From positions 3,059,448 through 3,123,447 of the forward strand of contig NC_072453.1 in NCBI RefSeq assembly GCF_027596085.1: DNA of 64,000 bases. Direction: 5' to 3'. Below, in pieces: positions 37,451 through 49,381 of the stretch; the stretch's first letter is position 1, and each line of letters begins with the position of its first letter. Both the position numbers and the translations under genes were made by a program. A model generated the notes under the pieces. That model was not told where the DNA came from. It searched no databases and saw only the letters and a program-made list of their open reading frames with translations. This DNA comes from Anoplopoma fimbria (Eukaryota; Chordata; Actinopteri; Perciformes; Anoplopomatidae).

Positions 37451-37483
37451 ACAGGTTAACAAAAACAGTTTTTGTTAACCTGT
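37451..37483. repeat. Perfect hairpin, 16-bp arms
   Basis: Arm ACAGGTTAACAAAAAC (37451-37466), one unpaired A, then its exact reverse complement GTTTTTGTTAACCTGT (37468-37483). Perfect arms of this length with a one-base centre are unlikely by chance. The role is unknown. Confidence 0.95.
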
Positions 37484-37663
37484 TCTTGAGTGCCATTACT
37501 CTACACACTCCCTTACCTCTTCCATATTTTCTTTATTTCCATCCATCCATCCCCTTTCATCTCAGAAGCAGGGTGGGATAGGAAGATCTGTTTAATGGTG
37601 ACATGAGGCGTGTGGCCCCGCGATGCCCCTGGAGATTGCTCACACTCCTCATGACGAAGCAAA

Positions 37664-37665
<2 letters not shown>

Positions 37666-37704
<39 letters not shown>
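37666..37704. repeat. (CA)n microsatellite
   Basis: Thirty-nine bases of alternating C and A. Confidence 0.97.
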
Positions 37705-37706
<2 letters not shown>

Positions 37707-37945
37707 AGCACATGTCAGAAGGCTTCCCGAGATGATTTCTTGAGGTTCCGCAATCACACCAGTCTGTCGTTCACCCAAGCTTTTAATCTCTGCACATTAA
37801 TGAAGTGTCTTGTCTAATTTCCCCCGTCCCCCTGATGATCAAGAGGTGGAGGAAGGACAGAGAACGGTCAGGGGGAAAATCACCCACAGCAGCTCAACGT
37901 TAGCTGATAGACATTTAGGAAAGCGGACAGCAGCTTCCCATTTAC

Positions 37946-37947
<2 letters not shown>

Positions 37948-38035
<88 letters not shown>
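37948..38035. repeat. (GT)n microsatellite with GGTG interruptions
   Basis: Eighty-eight bases of GT repeats broken twice by an extra G at about 37989 and 37996. It lies about 240 bases from the oppositely oriented (CA)n at 37666, so the two can pair. The overlapping frames are low-complexity artefacts. Confidence 0.97.
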
Positions 38036-38036
<1 letters not shown>

Positions 38037-38039
38037 CGT

Positions 38040-40435
38040 GTGCACTGCTGATTAGTATTTGTGTGTTTTTTGTAGAATAAAGAGAGACGTAAGGGAGACG
38101 CAGTATGGGGCGTCTGTCGAGGATTGCCATTAAAACTGGAAGCTAAAATACGCAACTTAAGCACTTTAGTAGTGTAATAGTGCTGGAATTAGTCCCTCAA
38201 GAACCTCCTGGAATTGCCAAAATAAAAGCCAAAAATATTTTTGTGGTTATAAGCTATACATATTTGTATTGCTTGTGTGGAAAAAAAGTACTCCACATAT
38301 ATTTCCATAATAGCAATAATTTATGATTAGCTGCTTCATTCAGGATGCAATTATTATACAAATATTTTAAATCACCACTCGATTAGATTGGCAGAAGGGC
38401 TGGTAGTAGATATCTGATTGACAGTACTGCATGGGGAACTCCTATTAAGATCCAATGTAAATGCAATATTTGTATTTGCTGCAGTATTTCATTACCAAAG
38501 TAATCATTTGCAACTTCATTTAGTTTGTAACTACAGATGGTAAAAATCGATCAAGGCTCTGCAACCCGAGTAAACACAAGCAAACATTCACCACTTTGAC
38601 AAAAGGTATATTGCAATCAGATTCTTTTACTGAGTACATGTGCCCATATAAGGAATTTGACTCTGTAATTTTGAATCTCTCTTGATTACACAGAAATGGA
38701 CTAACAGCGAGGTAAAGCTGGACAGATACTAACAGGACTAACAAACAAATGTTTATAAAAAGCACCAATGACCAACAATGGAATACAATTAAAACTTCCA
38801 TTATTCAAGTCAAGTGTTCTGTAAGTTTCAAACAATACAACTGGTGCCAAAAAATGAATAAACAAAGTAACCTAACCAAGTTGTTTTGCTTCTGGTTTGT
38901 TTTAATTCCTAAAACGTTAACAACATGTTTGAAACTGCAACCATTTCAATTCCACTTCCATTGTTTTGTCCATTTTGCTTCTTTTTAAAAATATGCATTT
39001 TATTTAAATTTATATCAGTTTGTCAATCTATGTTAGCAGAGCAGGGTGACCTGATTGATACAGAGCTTGCTTTTCTCAGATTTGAATGGTGCAGTGGGCG
39101 GATACAATGTCTGAGAACAGGTAAAAAGCTTGTTAATAACTAAACAGATCATTCAATAAAAGAAAAAAAAGGGTTAGTGGCCAGTATGGCAGGTGACCAT
39201 TATTGACTTATCCACTGAAAACAATTTTTACTGGCATGAAGTACTTGGCAGGTGGGGGTCTGCTTATGTATATCATCTTTTTATATATATCAAGTTGTGA
39301 GTTGGAGAAGCAGCTTCTGCCTGCGCTGAGTAGCAGAAACCCACTCTAGTGCCCAGTTCAGCAGAAGAAAACACAATGAAAACATTCAGCTGTGCTCCTC
39401 AAGATTGGTTTTGGCCACAGACGCCCTGTAGGAGGAAACACAAGCCCACCTCTATACTACTTTGTGTCTGCTGAAATGTATGGATTCTTTTTTTTCCCTG
39501 TCTGCGGCAGAAAGTTGTGCAGCATTGCCAAATATTATCCAATTAAAACTCCACTTTACGCGACGCTATTACAACAGTTTTTGTTCACCCAGATCGTGAC
39601 GAGGAAATGTAACTAATTGCTTAACTTTTATTATTGATAGATTATTTAATGTTTTAAGAGGGGTTTTGGCGCAGCTGGTGTTAGTAGATGGTTGACGTTG
39701 GTGGAAAATGGACCTGGGCTCGGTGTTTTTCAGTCTGCTAGGCCTTGTCTTGGACAGCGCTGTGGTCAGACCTCAGTCCATAGAAAGTGATGATTAGTTT
39801 GTCTTAGTTGACCGCTGACCAAAGGAATCCGCAGGATTTCCAGTAAGTGGGGCTTTAGACACTGAGGAGAAGATTAGTGTTTAATTTCACCGTGAACCCA
39901 CCTGTCTGTCTGCCCAATTCTACTCTTTCCTCCTCGTACTCTTTCTATCTGTCTCACAGTCGAGGATTGCTCGGGCCCTAAGATACAACAAGTGTCTCTG
40001 TGCTGTTTTTTTTTTATATTGTTAAAGTGCTTTTCTTGCATATTGTTAATTTCTCAGCACACCTCGTTTTAGCAATTGATCCGTTTCTGAATATCGCCAG
40101 GGGAACAAGAACCTTTAGAAAAACACAGAAACTTGTTTCAATCAGAGGGACCAGAGACTAAATTATCTTCCTGTGCAATAGGGCCAGGAAGTGTTTTAGT
40201 ACTCGAGATCGGTCTTGGTCTAAAGATCACTTTTGAAAGTTTTGGTCTTGTCTCGGAATTTATTTCAAGGCCAACTTTGGGTATATCCCAACATTGCATG
40301 TACATTGTTTGATTTAATTGTTAACATCATTACTGTGATCGCTCACAGAAAGCAAAGGGTGGTTGCGGTACTATCATAGCAGGGTTTGCAATGAGGAGGT
40401 CTTGGGTGCCACGAGTATCAAAATGAGGAATGGGG
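38040..40435. other. No gene seen
   Basis: AT-rich DNA. Frames such as 38520-38801 (minus) contain hydrophobic runs but no family signal. No repeat family was recognised with confidence. Confidence 0.5.
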
Positions 40436-40439
40436 TTCA

Positions 40440-40790
40440 GCTTTTAAACTTTTTAAAGGGTACATTTCATAAAGTTTTACAGTGCTTGTGCACATACATG
40501 TAGGTATCTGGAGTGCCTACCAAACCACAAATGTTTAATAAGAAGACCCAGTTCAGAAACTGGGTGATTCAACAAGCCATTCACATTAGGTTCCACTTCT
40601 TGTGTAACATGCAGGCTCATTAGAAAATTCAGTGTCCCCATCTGAGTATCTCTACCCATTGATTGTGAGCTACCTTTGCAAAGTTGCACCATATTTGTCT
40701 GGGAAGCCAATCAGAGCAGACTGGGCTTTTTGGCAGGGGCCCTTAAAGAGACAGGCAAGTAAACATATTCTTTGATTCACTAAGGTTTTC
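40440..40790. repeat. Dispersed repeat family D
   Basis: AGCCAATCAGAGCAGACTGG is followed by GCTTTTTGGCAGGGGCCCTT and AAAGAGACAGGCAAGTAAAC, with a CATTCACATTAGGTT-type region before it. I recognise the CAGAGCAGACTGGGCTTTTT...CTTAAAGAGACAGG pair as a widespread percomorph interspersed repeat. The 77-codon minus frame inside it is not a gene. Confidence 0.65.
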
Positions 40791-40794
40791 TCAG

Positions 40795-41925
40795 ACAGCA
40801 TTGTTACGCAGCAGTACAGAACAACATGATATGTGTGAAATCACTACTAACTTGTGCCAGATTTTCATGGTTGTTCAGAAGTAGGAGACACACAAACATG
40901 AAGGGAATGCCCAATTTGGTTCTTGATATTAGTTCTTGTGGCTCCTACCTTGAACTATCAACTAATCATGAACCTTTTGAATTTTCTTCAGGTATTAATT
41001 AGCGTTGTCATTATCTTGATTCTGCCTGCACTGTCAACAAAACCAGGGGTTCCAGGTCAAAAAAAGGCGATGCTGCTGTGGCTCTATTTATTTAACCTTT
41101 GCTGAGGATGTCCGACCATTTGGCTGAGTTTGCTTAAGGTCGCAAGAAATGGTGAGCTTTTAACTTGTCAGGCAAATTTTTCAGGTTGCACTTGTACCCT
41201 GCTGTGATCCAATCACTATGTGATCCAGACCACCTCCGGATGTGGATTTGATATCAGTCCGACTGCAATGCATTCCACCTATTTGCACCTTTCATGGACG
41301 TGCATTTTCCAGATATCCAGATACAGAATGTATGATAATACCAGGTGTAAATGGGCTTTTTTCAGTATATTGCAGAAGTCGCAGCACATAAAGGGTGAAT
41401 TGTACAACTGCACTGTAAGTATCCGTGTCTTTAAACACAATTTCTGTGTTGGTTTTACCCTACAGTCTTTTTTTTGGTTTGGTTTTGACTTTACCTTGGT
41501 CAATTATGCCCCATGATTGAGTCCCCTTTTGTCATAAATCATTTCAATTATCAATTTTATAGAGTCCCTTGGAGATAGTTAAAACCGTTTACAGATAAAT
41601 GCAATGTCATCTCAGGTGTAAAAATAACACTCTTCTCTTTTGATGAAGCAGATTCATAACGCCTCGGGTTAAGCGTTTTGGTTTTTTTTGCTCAAGTTCA
41701 AACATTTTAGCTCGTGCTGGATTGTGTTTGTCCAATGATGTTGTATGTAATCAGGCTACGTCTATAATTATCTTATTGTATCACATCATTTGATTTTGTC
41801 ATGGTAGCAAGTTTTTCTCCCAGGTAGGGTTAGACCAAACAAGACTGATCCAGGCTGGAGCCTCATTACCTCTACCTGTCTGTCTGCCTGTAGGTACAGT
41901 CCATCTGACAGCGTCTCCTCCACCG
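40795..41925. other. No gene seen
   Basis: AT-rich. The frame at 41220-41516 (98 codons) is featureless. Confidence 0.5.
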
Positions 41926-41929
41926 CCGA

Positions 41930-42210
41930 CTGCTATTCAGGATTAATGAGAGCCAATAAAAGCAGCCCACCTCCCCCCCCCCCTGCCCAGCCAGAGCAAA
42001 GGCCGTCCGTATAGGCCTCATTATTAAAAGCAATGGCCGGGGCTCGGGCCCTGTCTGTACAAACACGCAGCGACGGAGCTGGGAGGGAAAGGGAAACCGG
42101 GTCGCGGGGGGATGAGGTTTCAATAAACGTCAGCCAGCGTCTGCTCTGTTTGGACTGCAAATTATTGCTGGCTGATGCTCTATTATTTTACAACCAAAGA
42201 TCGCTGTCGA
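41930..42210. promoter_or_regulatory. Candidate conserved non-coding block with HOX-like words and C11 run
   Basis: Contains GCCAATAAAAGC, CTCATTATTAAAAGCAATGG, a CpG-rich centre (CAGCGACGGAGC, CCGGGTCGCGG), TTTCAATAAACG and GCAAATTATTGC. The last is a 12-base near palindrome with a POU/homeodomain look. A run of 11 C lies at 41973-41983. The frames on both strands have no domain. Confidence 0.4.
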
Positions 42211-42214
42211 GAGA

Positions 42215-43595
42215 AAGGTAGAAGAGGAGGAAAAAGAAAGGGAGTTGGGAGGGAGGGAGAAAAAGAAACTCTGGAAGGGCGCCTAAGGGGGGAAAAAAGG
42301 TTAGTGAATACTATAATAATCTTTTAAAAATATTACTGGAGCGGCCGCAGCTTAAGCTAAGAATAGGCTGGAGAGAGCAAAGTCCTTGGATGATTTCATT
42401 GCAGATAGGAGAAGTAGAGAGAGCAGAGTGAGGGAGGAGGAGAGGACAGCCCAGTGAGAGGGTTATAAAATCAACACCTTCAGAAAACATAACCAGTTGC
42501 CTCATTACATCTGCAGGGGGAAAAAGAAATACATTTGACCAAAAATATCAGAAAAATCCTAATGTGTTATGGTATATCACACACATATGCTAAAAGAAAT
42601 AAGGAAAATACAATGAAAGTCATCAACATTCTTCATCATCATCCATCAGGTCTGCTCAGGTGCTGCAGCAAACCAGGAGCAAAGTAACCCTAAATTAAAC
42701 TTGAACATGCAGTTGCTGCTGCTTGAGGTGGAAATGGCATCACTCCATGGAAACCATATGACATGTTCAATGCAGGAAAGACCCTGACTGGAGTGAAAGC
42801 ACATAAATATATAAGCGTTTCAGATTTTTTTTTGCCATTTTCATACCTTGACTTTCTGTAAATTCAAACTAGGCAATGCTGTGGAATTGCTGAGCATTGA
42901 AATTCTGATGTAATTTGAAATGTCTCCATATATTTTCTTAAGTCATGTTTACTGAGATAGAGCAGAGTTGCAGGTGCACACTGAAGTCTCTCTTTACTAT
43001 TCTTACTGCCTGTTATCTGTAATAACATTTGTACTGTACCGCAGCGCACACAGGCTATGTCTTGTATAGCGCCTGAAATCTAGTCTAGAATGTCTATAAA
43101 AACCTTTAAAACCAGTGCACCATAGGGGATTTCATCAGGATGGGGGGGCAATTATTTTACGCACTTAGCACACCTACCAAGCACACCTTTCAACACCATC
43201 AACAAAATTATCTTTTGTCCCCCCCAATCCACCAAACATAGGACTTTAGTTGAAAATGGTGTAAAAACACTATTAAACACAAAACACAAGGATTGCATTG
43301 GTGTATGAGAACATATCTATTGATTGTCAGATATCTTTTGGAACAAAACACAGTAGGTAATTGTCAGTGTGCACAAGTGAAGACTGCCCTCTAAATGGCT
43401 GACTGTGATACATTCTCTGCAAGCTAGTAGGCTCCATGCTCTTGCAGCGCATGCAGAACGCAACACTTTATTGCTATATACTTCACGAAGGAAGGAGAAT
43501 GCGTCTAAGATCCCTTTAGAAAATACTTTCTCTTCTACACAACAGCTAACAGTTAGCATACTGACTGCTAGATAGAGCCTCAAACGCCATAGCAA
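42215..43595. other. No gene seen
   Basis: Purine-rich at 42215-42300, with a GCGGCCGC site near 42341. The remainder is AT-rich without domains or a recognised repeat. Confidence 0.5.
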
Positions 43596-43600
43596 CTGAC

Positions 43601-43790
43601 AACATTACATTACATTACATTACATTACAGATTTAGAGCCCAAAGCGACTTACAAACAACATAGGTATTCAAGAGAACTACTAGTCAAGAAGTCATAAGC
43701 CTCCTTTCTTAAACAAGATCTCAAAGCATAAGCAGAGCACTGACACACATACAGACAAATCAGTGCTAAATTCAGACATGTAGTGCATTG
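43601..43790 (-). mobile_element. Retroposon 3' segment with internal deletion
   Basis: (ACATT)n tail at 43603-43629. The core is shortened: ATTTAGAGCCCAAAGCGACT lacks the AGACGCTTTTAT part seen in the other copies. It continues into ACATAGGTATTCAAGAGAAC, AGAAGTCATAAG and TTTCTTAAACAAGATCTCAA, colinear with 17918-18062 and extending further out. Confidence 0.75.
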
Positions 43791-44089
43791 TTCATATTTT
43801 TTAAATTGGCTTAAAGTGCGGGACGGATTGTGATAAATGTCTATGTAAGCGCTGAAAACAGGTATGATATAATATATATATTATTTTAACTGTTGAAAAC
43901 CAGGACAATTTGGTTGTTACTTCTTCTCTATTTGTGGGGACTCTGGACACCCAACTTGAAACCAGGACAATCCTGGTCCAACTGGGACGTTTGGTCACCG
44001 CAGGCACCTTGTCAGGTCAAAGTTATAATTTTGCAAAACTGATGACATTCCCATCAGCCTTAGCAGCACTTTGCGTATGTTGCTTATTA

Positions 44090-44290
44090 CCAATTACTAG
44101 CATGCTAACATTCCAAACTAACTTTCTGAAATGGTACACATTATACTATACATTCCTTTTTGTTATAATGAGCATGTTAGCATGTCAACATTAGTATCCA
44201 GCTGTGCCTACAGCCTTACAGAGCTGGTGGCTTGTTAGTAGACTTAGTCTCGTTTCTTTAGTGGCTACTTTTAGATTTGTGCACGGCAAC
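44090..44290. repeat. Dispersed repeat family C-like, degenerate copy
   Basis: CTAGCATGCTAACATTCCAA, GAGCATGTTAGCATGTCAAC, CCAGCTGTGCCTACAGCCTT and ACAGAGCTGGTGGCTTG give the order of a common percomorph repeat rich in TTAGCATG words. It is more diverged than the copy at 34555-34770 and may be a different part of it. Confidence 0.5.
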
Positions 44291-44889
44291 CAAGAACCTT
44301 TACTATTAGCATACTGGGCAAGTCTTTAACAGTCTTTAAATGTGTTATGTTAAGGATTGGATTTGAAATAAGCATCTATTACCAGATAGCTCCGGAGCCC
44401 ACAGAGAGACTGTGTAAGCTCTGTCACAACTGAGCAGCTGTGATAAACTCCTTACATTCCTTCAGGCACAAAGTTGCAACACACTCGTGGCGCTCTTTCA
44501 GGCTGCTGCGGTCGATATTATTCAAGAGCCGCTGACATTTAACAGGCATCTATGCTGGATGTTAACAAACTAATTTGATCCTTGCTTTGCACTGGGGTGT
44601 GTTGAAGACTGGGAGAACTGTCACACTGCGTAGTTTAACCGCCGTATTCAAGTCTGAGTGTGTGTTTGTGGTTGTAAAGATTTTAATGCATTTGTGCATG
44701 TGTGTCTTATGTCCCCATTTTCATAACACCAGCCCTCCCCCTGAAATAGGTTTAAAAAGTCCTCTGGCTGTCAGGGGAAAGCAGTTTTCTTACCTCAATA
44801 AAATTATCTTGGATTTTAGTGTTTTACTGTTGTAGCCGTTTTAATATTCAAGCACGCTCCTCAACTCTAGGTTAGAAAAAAAAAACCCC

Positions 44890-45150
44890 CACCAAAAAAG
44901 GTGTAACTTATAATGGGCTTGGCCTCGCTGGCAATTCCTGCAGCAGAATTAAAATGCAACACTATATGGCTTGGCCAAGGTTAGTCCGTGTTAGCCGGGG
45001 CGCTGTTACGGGCACTTTTTTTGAGCCTCTCAATTGAGGTAATAAATTGAGTCTGATGGCTAATTTTAGGTGAAACCCAATACCTCTGGCTAAACTATGA
45101 GCCAGAGGGGACCATTTAATCAAAATATGTCTGGCACTGCCGCCAATATA
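44890..45150. promoter_or_regulatory. Candidate conserved non-coding element
   Basis: Unique-looking, motif-rich sequence: CTTGGCCTCGCTGGCAATTC, CAGCAGAATTAAAATGCAAC, CTTGGCCAAGG (palindromic, NFI-like), CCTCTCAATTGAGG (a perfect 14-base palindrome) and GATGGCTAATTTTAGG. No coding frame has a domain. A regulatory role is inferred. Confidence 0.4.
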
Positions 45151-45589
45151 GAAACAAGCGTAGAAAACACACACAGAAAAAAAGATTTTAAATATATTGT
45201 AAATATATATTTTACAGAAATTTGTTTTAAGGGTTACTGTACCTTCTGTCAGTCAAGTGAAAAGAGTTAACAAACTGTGGGAGGTAGCAATCTGTGATTT
45301 AAAATCTCTAAACATCCACTGGGCTGATTAAAATAGTGAAAACAGCAGTTAAATTGCAGCCAATTTGGCTGCTGGGAAACATGTCTATATGTGTAAATTT
45401 CACACGTACTTTGAGTAAATCAAACGTAAAACATGGAAGCTAATCCTTTGTTTATACAATCGCAGCTTAAAAGAAAGTGACATTCGATTCATTTTAACAC
45501 CGCAAGATTAATTTCAGAATATATCTACAAGGGAATAAAACTGCCCGATGCTTGCAGCGGAATCCAAAAATATGCCTTTAACATCCAAT

Positions 45590-45990
45590 ATGTTCCCCCA
45601 CACTCGCTAAATCATTCCGTGAAAGTATCTCTCAATTAGCAGGGAAGGTGGGAGAGATCTCCAAAGAGGCGTCCGGTTTGTAGCCTTCGCAGCCTGCCAA
45701 GAGCCACATCTCGGGGCCCGCAATCAGTGACACTCACAATAAACGGGCTGATATTTAATCATTAGGCGAGGAATGCACAGCGGACGTCTCTAATCTGCTT
45801 TCGCGGCCGCTGAAAAAGTTGCACAGCACGCAGAGTGGAAGCCGTGACCTCCCCGTGTCGGCTGCAGCCGTGAGCCCGCCGGGGTTTTCGGTGGCAGACC
45901 CGAGAGGGGTAACGTTGCATAGCAGGAGGCCTCGGCATGCCATTGCAATTAATGTATTGTCTTACTTAATAAGATGGAAATGTTGGAATG
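45590..45990. promoter_or_regulatory. CpG-dense candidate regulatory element
   Basis: I count 22 CpG between about 45671 and 45915, far above the surrounding desert, including TTTCGCGGCCGCTG. Flanking words are homeodomain-like: TCAATTAGCAGG, ATATTTAATCATTAGGCG and GCAATTAATGTATTG. A 62-codon minus-strand frame is featureless. It could be an enhancer with a CpG core or an unmethylated orphan promoter; no TATA box or linked exon was seen. Confidence 0.45.
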
Positions 45991-45999
45991 ATTAGTGAG

Positions 46000-47635
46000 G
46001 ACTGTGGTGTGCACTCCGGGGTCGCTGGGAGGATTAGTTACCAAAGTGCTGAGGCGCTCACTTACACCTACTGCTGAGCTGAGGAAAATACTATATTCTA
46101 CTGTATATACGCTATTGTTGTTGGCAGTTTAAATGGCTTTGGTTTAAATGTTAAGTTTACTGGAACTGGGTCTTGTTTTTGGCTCAATTAATTTATCAAC
46201 TTTATCCTCAAAATGTCTCACTCATGAACTATTTGGCAGGTCAATTTTTAAAGGATAGTTATTGTGTGGCTTTTATCTTTAATGTCATCAAACTCGTCAA
46301 AAATTAAGCCACACAAAAACATTCTTGTGGTCGTATTTATCTTATTCCTCTTTTGCCATAGAACTCCATTGTCAATAATAAAAACAATCAATGAGCCGCA
46401 CTGGCTGGCATGTTGGTATTCTAATGGGATTTGTTAACAATACGCAAAATATAGAATAGCACCTTTTTATTAATTCATGCTATACAGAAAACCATTAGTT
46501 AACCCTCTGAACCCCAAACAGTTGTGCGGCATTTTTTTGCTCCTGTCACATTTTACCCTCTTCGGCCTCGTTTTTCACTGCAATACATGAGTCCTGCGCT
46601 TCTATAGAAACAACACAATCATGGCTGGAAGCAGAGAGAACTCAAATAACTCAAAAATGCCTTTACAGTCCATATCATTCAAGAGCAGCTGACATTTACC
46701 ATGCCTTAAATCATTAAAAATGAAAATTCTTTGATAATTTACATTTTTACAACCTCCCTCTCTTATCCTCTCCTCAATGCACTGTGTCATGTGTACTGTC
46801 CCAGTTGTGCTGAGGAGCGCAGAATTTATTGTTTTTAACAGTATCTGGTTAAAGCAAAACATTTTTTGGGGGGTGAGATTTTAAATGAGAACTGTAGAAC
46901 AAAATGTTTTTGATGAAATATCACAATTTTAAGCTTTTTTTGGTTGCTTTTTCTGATTAGTTGCACATGATATGTTCAAGAGTGGTTGAAAGGTTGAAAA
47001 TCTTACAATAATGATTTCCCATTTGATGCAATGCTGCAAAATAGCCATATTGGATATCAATATTTTCATTATTATAATGTATTCAACTTTATTGTAGTAC
47101 AACTTTATTATAGCAGTGGAAACTATAGCAGAAAGCATGTAGAAATTATATAAATATGGATGACCACAAAAATACTGGAAAATGGTGTAAAGTAGAATGG
47201 GTATAGTATTATGAACATGAACTAGTAAACAGTTTGTACAGTACAGCAAACCACTTAGAGACATATTCTCATATACTTTATTACATTATGTTGTCAAACG
47301 TGGATCTCTTTCTTTTTTTACAAACTCTGAAACGGTAAGGTAATATTAATTGGACATCAAAGTTCAGGCAGTTCATTTTAAGTATTACAATTTTTCTAAG
47401 CAGCTTTTCTTTAAACTATACAGTGACCGTATGAGGACTTTCATTTAAACCTGCCCAATTCCAGCTTGTAAGTAGGTGATAAATCGTGAGTGCAGTGCTG
47501 AGATATAGAGCATTAAAGAGTTGACATATCAGCTGGCAAAGCTGTTAAAATCTTTAACCCTAATTACACCACACAAGCATGAATTGAGATTCAAAGCTTC
47601 TTAACAAGTCGTATAGTTCATTTTATTTTTAAATA
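46000..47635. other. No gene seen
   Basis: AT-rich. TTAACCCTCTGAACCCCAAA near 46499 resembles a common fish repeat start, but I could not define its limits. Minus-strand frames (86 and 111 codons) are featureless. Confidence 0.45.
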
Positions 47636-47639
47636 AGTA

Positions 47640-47945
47640 ACAGAGGGTGCAATAGAACGTGGATCATGTTGACCTTTTTTTGTAGTTCGCCTCTGTAACT
47701 CACACATTTTTGTGACAATAACGGTGTTATCGGATAGTACAGTGTCTATTTCTCAGGAACCTTTGAAAAATCTAAGCTTAAATGTAAGTAATGTTAAAGC
47801 GAATGAAGAATGTCGTAACAACAGAGGGTGCAATTTTCCAGAATTCTATGGATACAAACGACATAATAAAATACAAATATAAATTGTGGATCATGTTGAC
47901 CTTTTCTTTACTACACAGTGTAGTGCCTCTGTAACTACACAGTGA
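47640..47945. repeat. Local duplication, two diverged copies about 180 bases apart
   Basis: ACAGAGGGTGCAA, GTGGATCATGTTGACCTTTT and GCCTCTGTAACT occur in the same order at about 47641-47700 and again at 47820-47937. The second copy has about 50 extra bases between the first two blocks. Confidence 0.85.
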
Positions 47946-49337
47946 CAGCCAGTCAGTGGCTGAAGCCATAGTGTCCATACGGTTGTCACACTACATGGAA
48001 ATGTAATATGACAGTAATTATATTGTGCATACCTTTATGGAATAATGAAATTATTTCCAAGCTCGTTTGGGTAAATACATCTGCAGAAAGACAAACAAGA
48101 AGAGGCCGTGTGAATTTTTTTTTTTTTGAGAAAATATTTCTCTGGTGAAGAAATTAGCCACCTTCGAGTGTTCATAATTTGTTTTTTATTTTCTCCCTAA
48201 ACATTAATAATTGCATCCAGAGGGGGGGTGTGTCTGTGTGTGCCACACCGCTATTGTTGCAAGAACAGGGTCAAGTGGTTCGTCACTCATGCCCAAATCA
48301 CTTAACAGGACTGCCACACACATTGAGCAACATTCTTTTCAGTTTTTGAAACTGAAAAGCGATTATTTCAAGTCCTCTACAAGCATTAAACCTGCATGTC
48401 TTCTTATTTTTCTTTATGTTAATATTGTTCCATTGACTATTCTTATGCATGTATGCTAGTAGGAATAGTTTGACATTTTAGGAATCACACTTTTTTGCTC
48501 TGTTATCAAGAGATAGATGAGATAATTGATACCACTCTCATGTAGTTGGGGTAAATATGAAGTTAACACTAGCAGCCAGTTAGCTTAGTTAGCATAGTGA
48601 CTAGAAACAGCGGGAAACAGCACCTCTAAGGACTCACTTATCAACCGGTTATGTCTTGTTTGTTGAATTTGAACAAACAAAAGGACGTGTACATATAAAA
48701 GTTTATGTTTAGTTGCCAGGCAACCAGAGGAGATGCAGGAAAGTTACTATGCCAAGCCAAGAAATAACGGAGATGTGTCCCAGCGCGGATGTTTTTGGCT
48801 AACATTCCAGTAAAAACGCACTTAAAATACTGATATAAATGATCGTGTAATGTTTTCAGTTGATTTAATGGTGTTAAACTAAAGCTCAACTTCTTACCTT
48901 TCTAACTAAATATCGTTTTAATTATTAAATGTAGCTTTGCCTTTACCGTAGTCGGTAAAAGGACGCTAACGCCGGTGAAATAGCCGTGCGCCGCCCTTGT
49001 CCTAGTCCGGATTTACTTTTCTCGCCGTTGTTGGCGCTGCTGGTTTTACGGGGATATTAACTTGTTCAAGTGTCGCCAAAATGACCTTCTATGCTGTCAA
49101 CACATCCGGGACCGTAGTTCTGTCCTTCACAATAAGATTTCATGTTTCAACAACTCCAAATTATGCAATAAAAGATCCTTTAACAATTATGCACACATAT
49201 ACTGTAAATGACAATTACTATCATAAAACGCAGTGCAGAGTAAGAGTAATATTACAACTAAAAACACAAGTATTTATGATTTAAAGGCTACATTGTTAAA
49301 GCAAAAGACAAATGATTTGTGATAATGATTGAAAAGA

Positions 49338-49343
49338 TTTATT
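49338..49343 (-). promoter_or_regulatory. Polyadenylation signal after the PHD frame
   Basis: AATAAA on the minus strand about 38 bases downstream of the TAA stop of the PHD frame. The spacing would suit a short 3' untranslated region, but the motif is common in AT-rich DNA. Confidence 0.4.
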
Positions 49344-49381
49344 TAAAATACAAACGAGACAAACACAAATTGAAAATTAAA

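Noticed and set aside
38520..38801. 93-codon minus-strand frame with hydrophobic stretch
   Set aside because: No conserved motif; AT-rich DNA commonly yields hydrophobic frames.
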